A stretch of DNA of 64,000 bases, taken from the NCBI RefSeq assembly GCF_003434055.1, contig NZ_QVEX01000020.1:24801-88800 (forward strand), in the 5' to 3' direction. The DNA comes from Enterocloster aldenensis. GTDB taxonomy: Bacteria; Bacillota; Clostridia; Lachnospirales; Lachnospiraceae. A model generated the notes under the pieces. The model worked only from the letters and a program-made list of their open reading frames with translations, made no database searches and was not told the DNA's origin. Made by a program: the position numbers and the translations under genes. Positions 58,879-64,000 of this stretch are shown here, in pieces (position 1 is the stretch's first letter; each line of letters starts with the position of its first letter).

Positions 58879-60318
58879 TTGGTAAATGAAAATGAATTAC
58901 AGCAGGTCATATACAACGTACTGCTCATGCAGATCAGGTTCGGCACTTACCATTATGGGGAGCACCTGCCCACGCTGGAAGAAGCCAGCCAGCTGTTCCT
59001 TGTCTCCATTGACACGGTCCGCGCCGCCTATCTGAGCCTGAAGCAGGAGGGCTATATCAGCCTGTCCAGAAGCGTGGGGGCTGTGGTAAAGGTATTATAT
59101 ACACGCCAGGAGACGGAACAGCATATACAGGACTTTTACGCCCTTAGGAAGGAGGGTCTGATTGATGTAAGCCGCTCCATGCAGCCCTTGTTCAGCCACG
59201 CACTGTGCATTGGCTTTAAAAACGCTTCACCGGAAACATTGGACAAGATCCTGTCGCTTTCATCTGACAGCCGGTTCCATCCTTCCCATACAATGATCCG
59301 GACCCTGCAGTAAATTTATGGTTCTTTGAATAACGACCTGCTGATGCGCCTTGTATGGAGGACATTCATGTCCTATCAGGCGCCCTTTCTCAGCATCCAC
59401 CGGAACATCAGATACCTTGAGGCAGAGGAGAATCCACTTGTTAACATGATTGAACTCTGCCGCAATCAGGACTGGGAGGCGCTCAAAACCGCGGTGACCG
59501 ATTATCAGGAGTATCTTTCCACAGCCCTGCGCAGCTTCTGCGACAGCCAGATTATGACGCCTCCTGCCGGAAAACAGATTGATTTCCATTGGTACAGCTA
59601 TGAGAAGGCTTCCCAGCTCCGTTACTCCCTGGGCATGGAGATACTAATCTCCATCAACCGCGGCGTTTATCCGGCCGGATCCTTCCTTCCCTCGCTGGAT
59701 AAGCTTTCAAAAGAAAAACATGTTTCCGTCAGCACGGTGCGCCGTACCCTGAGCCTTCTTAACAGCATCGGGGTAACAAAATCCATCAATGGGCTGGGAA
59801 CCAGGGTCCTCCCGCAGGAGGAAATGGCTGATAACTGCGAGTTAACCCACCCCATTGCCCGCAGGCGCCTGCTGGACTGCGCCCAGGGTCTCCAGATCAT
59901 CGCCCTTTCCTGTAAAGATGTGGCAGGACTGACGGCCGCTTCCCTGGACAGCGCGGCTTTATGCCAGATTGGGGAACGTCTGGATTTACTGAAACACACC
60001 GGCCGATATGAACTGACCGCCTTTACCATTCTTGAATTTTTTACCCACCGCGCTCCCTCCCATGCAATCCGCACCGCATACGCTGAACTGCTCCAGCATC
60101 TGATGTGGGGGAATCCGCTCCGCAGCATGGCCGCACAGGCAGGCATCAATACGGCATCCTATCTGCCTTATCTGGAATTCTTTGCCGGATGCGTGGAAAA
60201 GTCGGACTTGACCGGCTTCCCGGAAAAGCTGGAGGAACTTATCCTGTTTGAATTCAAGTTATTGCTTGATAAGCTTGGGCGCCTGGGAATCCCGGAAGCT
60301 TCCGGCCTGCTTTTTTAG
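58879..60318 (+). pseudogene. Twin-GntR regulator interrupted by one in-frame TAA
   Basis: Both halves lie in the same reading frame and together match the size and plan of the intact paralogue at 33319-34791. A GntR winged helix opens it (YGEHLPTLEEASQLFLVSID then TVRAAYLSLKQEGYISL), followed by a helical region. A second winged helix comes later (PSLDKLSKEKHVSVSTVRRT then LSLLNSIGVTKSINGLGT), then a last helical region. The only break is TAA at 59311-59313, between ...MIRTLQ and IYGSLNNDLL, where the paralogue reads straight through. The start is probably TTG at 58879 with GGGGGG upstream. No ribosome site follows the stop. It is a fresh pseudogene, a strain-specific mutation, or a readthrough case. 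Confidence 0.8.
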
Positions 60319-60518
60319 GGCATTTCATCAATCGGACAGGGGCTGGCCATCCATGCCGCGTTTTGAACCGGCCAGTCAGGAGATAGGTAAGTCTCCAGTA
60401 ACAGACCAAAAAAGACAAACATAATGGGCATGGAACTATAATATGGCAGCAGCTTCAGCAGACCGGCAGCAGCAAAAAATAGGGTCAGCACCGCAAATAT
60501 GGCTTTCCACCTGCGCAT
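60315..60518 (-). CDS. Small two-helix membrane protein of unknown function
   Basis: A 67-residue protein with AGGAGG 7 nt before the ATG, so it is probably real. Two hydrophobic segments are seen (AIFAVLTLFFAAAGLLKLLP and SSMPIMFVFFGLLLETYL), with a polar C-terminal tail. I do not recognise the family. Its stop overlaps the end of the convergent twin-GntR frame by four bases. It starts 33 bp after the DUF1266/DUF2185 gene on the same strand and may be co-transcribed. Confidence 0.65.
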   Translation of the reverse strand: MRRWKAIFAVLTLFFAAAGLLKLLPYYSSMPIMFVFFGLLLETYLSPDWPVQNAAWMASPCPIDEMP

Positions 60519-60551
60519 CTTATTTCCTCCTGTTAAAATAGGTTACCGTCA

Positions 60552-61580
60552 TCAGCGTTCCCGCTCCCATTGGCCCTTGCTGTTGCGGCTAAAGGCGCTC
60601 CCTCCTTCTGCCTCCACATATCCAAGTATGTCAGGATACAGGTTGCACACGGTATTCAGGGACCAGATGGATGCGTGGCCGGGATCATTTACATATTCAT
60701 CGGTCTCATCTCCGGCAAAAAAGCGCCAGCCCGTATCCGGCCACTTGGGGCTGGTATCTTTATCCCGGTACATATATCCGATGGCCCTCCCCTCCTCAAT
60801 CTGCTTTGACACAATGCAGCCTCCGTTATGGGGCAGCAGCTGGACCCATTCCCTCTCATCCGGCACATACCAGGCCTTCCTGTACCATGCGCCCCCTTCT
60901 CCCAAAAGATGGCGTACCAGGTTTGCATTGATTTCCAGAAAGGACAGCATGTCCTCCTCATTATTTTCAGGGACAAAATAAACAGCCCCGCAGATACAGC
61001 TTATGGCATACTCCTTAAAACTATGGTAAAACACCTGTGCCTTGGCTATCTGATTGCCGAAAATCCCAAAAAACTCTTCCTCTGTTATCATCCCGCAGGC
61101 AAATGCCTTCCGTCCCAGTCCAATGCGCTCATTGATGTCCCATGCATAGAATCCCCGTTCCTGCACATAGGGATGGAACATGGAGGCAAGGCTGATCCGC
61201 TCTTCAAAAGCCCTCCTGCCCCCTTCCTCCAGTTCCTCAAGGTCAAACAGCGGCGCACCGCACCAGAAGGTCATGAACTGCTCATACTCCCTGCCCGCCG
61301 TGTACTGCTTCATGCAGGCCTCTTCCAGGCTTTCCCTGTCATGTATGCCGTAAAGCCGGGACAGGTGGGCCTTCAGTTCCTCTGCATCCTTGTGATCCCG
61401 GCACCTGTAAAGACTTTCATATCCCATATGTACCGGGATTCCCGGCGCCTTGCGGCATGTGGCGATGCCGCTTAAGAGCAGGGCAAACTCCTTCCTGTCC
61501 GCGGCCCCGGGCTGCTGCGGTTCGGGCATTGCCTGTATTTCTGTCATGACGGCCCTGAGGGCCTGCGCTATCTTATCCAT
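60552..61580 (-). CDS. DUF1266 plus DUF2185 (Imm33-like) protein
   Basis: A 342-residue soluble protein. The middle part (about 75-190) matches DUF1266: FYAWDINERIGLGRKAFACG then MITEEEFFGIFG is the family's W-D-x-x-R-x-x-x-L-x-R pattern. The last 110 residues match DUF2185: LLPHNGGCIVSKQIEEGRAI, GYMYRDKD, TGWRFFAGDETDEYVND and LNTVCNLYPDIL. DUF2185 domains are grouped with immunity proteins (Imm33) of polymorphic toxin systems, but no toxin gene is adjacent, and many are general orphan genes. GGAGG lies 7 nt before the ATG. Confidence 0.8.
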   Translation of the reverse strand: MDKIAQALRAVMTEIQAMPEPQQPGAADRKEFALLLSGIATCRKAPGIPVHMGYESLYRCRDHKDAEELKAHLSRLYGIHDRESLEEACMKQYTAGREYEQFMTFWCGAPLFDLEELEEGGRRAFEERISLASMFHPYVQERGFYAWDINERIGLGRKAFACGMITEEEFFGIFGNQIAKAQVFYHSFKEYAISCICGAVYFVPENNEEDMLSFLEINANLVRHLLGEGGAWYRKAWYVPDEREWVQLLPHNGGCIVSKQIEEGRAIGYMYRDKDTSPKWPDTGWRFFAGDETDEYVNDPGHASIWSLNTVCNLYPDILGYVEAEGGSAFSRNSKGQWERER

Positions 61581-61671
61581 CTGACTGCCTCCTGTAATTG
61601 ATAGGGACAGTATAACATATACATACCTTTACATCCAGATGGAAGAACTATAAACCTCAGATATTGCATGT

Positions 61672-61709
61672 ATTGAATTTTACAGCTTCTTTTCCCTGTA
61701 AAATTCAAT
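61672..61709. repeat. 14-bp perfect inverted repeat overlapping the zinc-ribbon gene's stop
   Basis: ATTGAATTTTACAG (61672-61685) and CTGTAAAATTCAAT (61696-61709) flank a 10-nt loop. The hairpin includes the last codons and stop codon of the small gene at 61680-61853. It could end transcription or protect the mRNA 3' end; there is no T-run. Confidence 0.7.
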
Positions 61710-61853
61710 ATAACCGCAGTCCCTGCATACATAGGCAATGGTAGGTCCCAGAGGCTGGTCCGGATCCGGAACATGGTCCAGCTCATCTACCCATACCAGA
61801 TGGGTCCGGATATGGTTTATCTCCATATTTCCATTACATTTCTGACATTTCAT
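61680..61853 (-). CDS. Small zinc-ribbon protein
   Basis: A 57-residue protein. MKCQKCNGNMEINHIRTHLV carries CxxC near the start, and YVCRDCGYIEFYREKKL carries CxxC near the end: four cysteines in two knuckles, the layout of a one-domain zinc ribbon. A middle segment (DELDHVPDPDQPLGPTIA) is acidic. AGGAGG lies 10 nt before the ATG. Such small ribbons are often of unknown role. It shares a strand with DUF1266/DUF2185 downstream. Confidence 0.75.
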   Translation of the reverse strand: MKCQKCNGNMEINHIRTHLVWVDELDHVPDPDQPLGPTIAYVCRDCGYIEFYREKKL

Positions 61854-61899
61854 CTAATTCGCTCCTCCTTTTTGTAACTCTTACCCATCCAGTATACAA

Positions 61900-61931
61900 C
61901 AAAAAGGAAGAGGCGTGAATACCCCCTCTCC
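61900..61931 (-). terminator. Probable terminator of the DUF1275 gene
   Basis: On the minus strand a G-rich arm (from 61924-61931) pairs with CCTCTTCC (61906-61913) with one mismatch and is followed by TTTTT. Confidence 0.5.
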
Positions 61932-61978
61932 CCATTCAGCTGTATAGGTTATCTATCTGCCAAAACCCTGTCTATGAT

Positions 61979-62671
61979 TCAGAACCCTTCCTTTTTCTCA
62001 ATATCCTCCCGCACAAACATGATGATGAAGCTTGCCAGCAAAAGGACGCAGCTGAGCCAGATGGTCCTTTCCCCCAGAAGGGAGGTGGTCACGCTTCCCA
62101 TTACCGCACCCACGGCAAACATCAGGATGACCCCATAATACCGCATACATCTCCCCAGGCATTCCCTGTCCTTTGTATGGCGGAACCGGTACAGCTGTTC
62201 CGTGGCGCTGCGCAGGTTTCCGATGCACATGGTGGATGCATAGGGACTTCCTTTAATCTTGCGGAAGGCATCCACCTGCATCGCACAGACAAAGGACACC
62301 ATGATGTTGGCAGCCATATTCATGGACTGAGGCATGAATCCCACTGCAAACAGCAGCAGGATCTCAACCGCCACCACCATCTGTCTCCAATGAAGCTTCT
62401 CATCCCGCTGGTGGAGCCGTCTGATGTGCTCAGACATATACACTCCCCCTGCAAATGCGGCAACCGGCCCAAAATACCGCATGGCCATGGCCCACTGGCC
62501 TGAAGCCAGATAGCTTCCCATGAGCACAATGTTGCCTGTCTGGGCATTGGCAAACACCTTTCCCCGGCAGTAATATGTATAAGCATCCTGAAATCCGCCT
62601 GACATAGTCAATAAAATACCCGTTGACACAGCCTCTGACATCTGCCCACGGGTATATATCTGTTTCTCCAT
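61979..62671 (-). CDS. DUF1275 (YoaK-like) membrane protein
   Basis: A 230-residue protein with six membrane segments of the DUF1275 family: GILLTMSGGFQDAYTYYCRG, VFANAQTGNIVLMGSYLASG and STMCIGNLRSATEQLYRF are the family blocks. It is presumed a transporter; substrate unknown. The ribosome site before the ATG is weak (AAAGG about 11 nt upstream). It stands alone. Confidence 0.88.
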   Translation of the reverse strand: MEKQIYTRGQMSEAVSTGILLTMSGGFQDAYTYYCRGKVFANAQTGNIVLMGSYLASGQWAMAMRYFGPVAAFAGGVYMSEHIRRLHQRDEKLHWRQMVVAVEILLLFAVGFMPQSMNMAANIMVSFVCAMQVDAFRKIKGSPYASTMCIGNLRSATEQLYRFRHTKDRECLGRCMRYYGVILMFAVGAVMGSVTTSLLGERTIWLSCVLLLASFIIMFVREDIEKKEGF

Positions 62672-62790
62672 CTCTCATGCCGCCTTTCCCAAGTGAATGA
62701 TAATGACTTTCCAACTCAAGATTGTATCACAGCTGAGGCTAAATTAAAATAGTAAATTATCAGTCCTGGGATGTGTCTGTAAATCCATTC

Positions 62791-63294
62791 CTATTGGCAG
62801 GGAAATCCGGTGCGGACCTCGATATACCCCGGCACTTCCTCCGGATAAATATCAAGCGCGGCAGCCAGTTCCCCGAACAGCAGCCTTCTTGCAGCCTTTG
62901 CCCCGTCCTTTTCCCGGACAGACAGGATCCTCCCTTTGCCTTTGCGGGACTGCTCCATCCTGGATATCTCCTTAATCATGGATGCAAGCTCCAGACAGTC
63001 GCCTGACTGGATGGCTTCCTTGTAGGCCTGGGGCCGTTCCCTGTCATTTGCATATTCCTTGCACTCCACATCCGGCCACGCATTAACAAAACGCTCCGCG
63101 TCCTTCCGGCTCATTATGCCCCGCATCATGACCTTATCGCTATCCACCGGAATACAGATGGTCGTGTCTTTTTCGTATCTTGGCACCAGATAATAATACA
63201 GTCTGTCATTATCTGAAAAGTCTGTCCTGGAGATTTTCTCTACCTGACATACACCTACCGTTCCATAGAGTATGAATTCACCTTTTTTGAACAA
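62791..63294 (-). CDS. CarD/CdnL-type RNA polymerase-binding regulator
   Basis: A 167-residue protein. The N-terminal Tudor-like RNA polymerase interaction domain (about 1-60; GEFILYGTVGVCQVEKISRT, YYYLVPRYEKDTTICIPVD) is followed by a helical DNA-binding region (about 65-165; GKGRILSVREKDGAKAARRL). CarD proteins steady the open promoter complex. The start is TTG with AAGGTGG 4 nt upstream. A 15-bp palindrome lies 15 bp upstream of the start. Confidence 0.9.
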   Translation of the reverse strand: MFKKGEFILYGTVGVCQVEKISRTDFSDNDRLYYYLVPRYEKDTTICIPVDSDKVMMRGIMSRKDAERFVNAWPDVECKEYANDRERPQAYKEAIQSGDCLELASMIKEISRMEQSRKGKGRILSVREKDGAKAARRLLFGELAAALDIYPEEVPGYIEVRTGFPCQ

Positions 63295-63308
63295 TTTCCC
63301 ACCTTTCT

Positions 63309-63323
63309 GAACACATTGTGTTC
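63309..63323. promoter_or_regulatory. Palindrome before the CarD gene
   Basis: GAACACATTGTGTTC is symmetrical around its centre and lies within the 5' leader, between the likely promoter and the TTG start. It may be an operator; no known family assigned. Confidence 0.45.
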
Positions 63324-63403
63324 AAGCGTTTACTGGGTATCCGTCTATTATAACACATTTTTCATGTTATGTAAACCCAACCTGTCCACATCCCAAATCA
63401 ACC

Positions 63404-63451
63404 GGATATTTGACTGAATATTGGATTGGATATTTGACTGAATATTGGACT
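63404..63451. repeat. 24-bp tandem duplication upstream of CarD
   Basis: Two adjacent 24-bp copies (63404-63427 and 63428-63451) differ at one base. Each is itself two related 12-bp halves (GGATATTTGACT / GAATATTGGATT). It lies 110 bp upstream of CarD, inside the CarD-DUF2325 divergent gap, and could vary between strains. Confidence 0.75.
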
Positions 63452-63535
63452 GTTTTTTGACGGTATGTCTGCCCCAACCATATTGCATCAATGCTATTTG
63501 ATAAACATTCTCAAATAGATATCTGGACAATTTCC

Positions 63536-63579
63536 TTGTGCCGGTGTATGATATCCCTATAAGTTAGTTTTGGCTAACT
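63536..63579 (+). promoter_or_regulatory. Promoter of the DUF2325 gene overlapped by the feo-type palindrome
   Basis: TTGTGC (63536-63541), 16 bp, TATAAG (63558-63563). The palindrome AGTTAG-TTTTGG-CTAACT (63562-63579) has perfect six-base arms and starts at the end of the -10, so a bound repressor would block polymerase. The same pattern occurs twice at the feo operon. Confidence 0.65.
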
Positions 63580-63654
63580 ACAAAGACAGGCAACAGGGGC
63601 CAAAACCATCATGACAGCCCCGGCAATATGAATCACGGACAAGGAGGATTTCAC

Positions 63655-63945
63655 ATGAGTGTTGTCATCATAGGAGGCCATGACCGCATGGTAGGCCAGT
63701 ACAAAAAAATCTGTAAAAACTACAACTGCAAGGCAAAGGTATTTACCCAGATGAGCGCCAGCCTGGACAAACAGATTGGCCGTCCTGACCTGCTGGTGCT
63801 GTTCACCAACACGGTCTCACACAAAATGATACGCTGCGCCCTGGACGAGGTGGGAAACCATACGGAGATTGTGCGCTGCCACACCAGCAGCGGCACGGCC
63901 CTGACGGAAATACTGGAGGAAAAATGTGCTGTCTGTGCGGTTTAA
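63655..63945 (+). CDS. DUF2325 family protein
   Basis: A 96-residue protein that is one DUF2325 domain: MSVVIIGGHDRMVGQYKKIC at the start with a glycine-rich loop, RPDLLVLFTNTVSHKMIRCA in the middle, and EIVRCHTSSGTALTEILEEK at the end. The family is common in Firmicutes and has no settled function; conserved His and Cys suggest a metal, perhaps iron. AAGGAGG lies 7 nt before the ATG at 63655. The shared palindrome in its promoter ties it to the feo genes at the other end of the window. Confidence 0.88.
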   Translation: MSVVIIGGHDRMVGQYKKICKNYNCKAKVFTQMSASLDKQIGRPDLLVLFTNTVSHKMIRCALDEVGNHTEIVRCHTSSGTALTEILEEKCAVCAV

Positions 63946-64000
63946 TACTAGGGCCTGTCTGAAAATTCATTCCCGCCATCTGCACGCCCCACTTCGCGGC

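Noticed and set aside
59326..60318. Separate gene starting at TTG 59326
   Set aside because: It is the in-frame continuation of the twin-GntR gene after a single stop and has no ribosome site of its own.
60552..61580. Immunity gene of a toxin system, from the DUF2185/Imm33-like domain
   Set aside because: No toxin, WXG or secretion gene lies next to it, so the label would rest on the domain name alone.
63348..63530. Open frame coding a repeated QSNI peptide
   Set aside because: It is simply the 24-bp tandem repeat read in frame; no ribosome site and no protein family.
63950..64000. Possible insertion-sequence end (AGGGCCTGTCTGAAAATTC) at the right edge
   Set aside because: It has the look of an IS terminal repeat, but only 50 bp are visible and there is no partner repeat or transposase to confirm it.
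1..64000. CRISPR array, prophage or integrative element
   Set aside because: No regularly spaced repeats, integrase, transposase or phage structural gene was seen; the short repeats present are local tandem or operator repeats.

Overview
The window looks like a chromosomal segment of a moderately high-GC Lachnospiraceae gut anaerobe, probably of the Enterocloster / Clostridium clostridioforme type. This is inferred from gene content and style: strong AGGAGG ribosome sites with frequent TTG/GTG starts, sigma-54 control, ABC sugar import with LacI control, CarD, DUF2325, and clostridial FeoA-FeoA-FeoB. I saw no rRNA, tRNA, CRISPR array, transposase or phage gene. About 56 protein genes are supported, most on the minus strand. 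Three look broken or cut down: a MATE exporter, a DtxR-type regulator and a twin-GntR regulator.

Layout. 1-1.7 kb: ferrous iron uptake (feoA, feoA, feoB running off the left edge) with two copies of an 18-bp palindrome. 1.8-10.1 kb: MarR/DUF554, a macrodomain-SirTM pair, HxlR, a flavin-binding protein, Uma2, a GGDEF-EAL protein and SseB. 10.3-13.2 kb: a VIT/VWA surface protein with a PEP-CTERM-like tail overlapping an exosortase-like gene, preceded by four 11-bp iterons. 13.3-19.6 kb: a sigma-54 operon (two polysaccharide-deacetylase-fold proteins, an AGCS symporter, an Asp/Glu/hydantoin racemase) with its -24/-12 promoter and activator. 19.8-26.7 kb: a double-AraC regulator, arginine deiminase / ornithine carbamoyltransferase / ornithine-cyclodeaminase-like genes, LysR and metF. 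26.8-34.8 kb: a DUF512 radical-SAM protein, an ABC-2 exporter coupled to a lone cobI, a hybrid histidine kinase and a twin-GntR regulator.

34.8-41 kb is one B12-riboswitch operon: an exported CbiK-type cobaltochelatase lipoprotein, a two-repeat lipoprotein, and a FecCD-type ABC importer. 41-44.3 kb holds an SLC13 permease and a UxuA-like enzyme facing a LysR. 44.4-46.4 kb is a decaying MATE/MarR/DtxR patch with a well-kept operator. 46.5-56.5 kb is a large carbohydrate operon (solute-binding protein, two permeases, enolase-superfamily dehydratase, UxuA-like, VOC, GH1, Gfo/Idh) facing its LacI regulator across two identical operators. 56.6-64 kb carries a diguanylate cyclase, a twin-GntR gene with one in-frame stop, several small or poorly known genes, CarD, and a DUF2325 gene whose promoter carries the third copy of the feo palindrome.

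The most notable points are the exported cobaltochelatase operon, the exosortase pair with phased iterons, the shared palindrome linking DUF2325 to feo, the sigma-54 operon with a catalytically degenerate paralogue, the arcA-arcB-ocd route, and the twin-GntR family next to signalling proteins.
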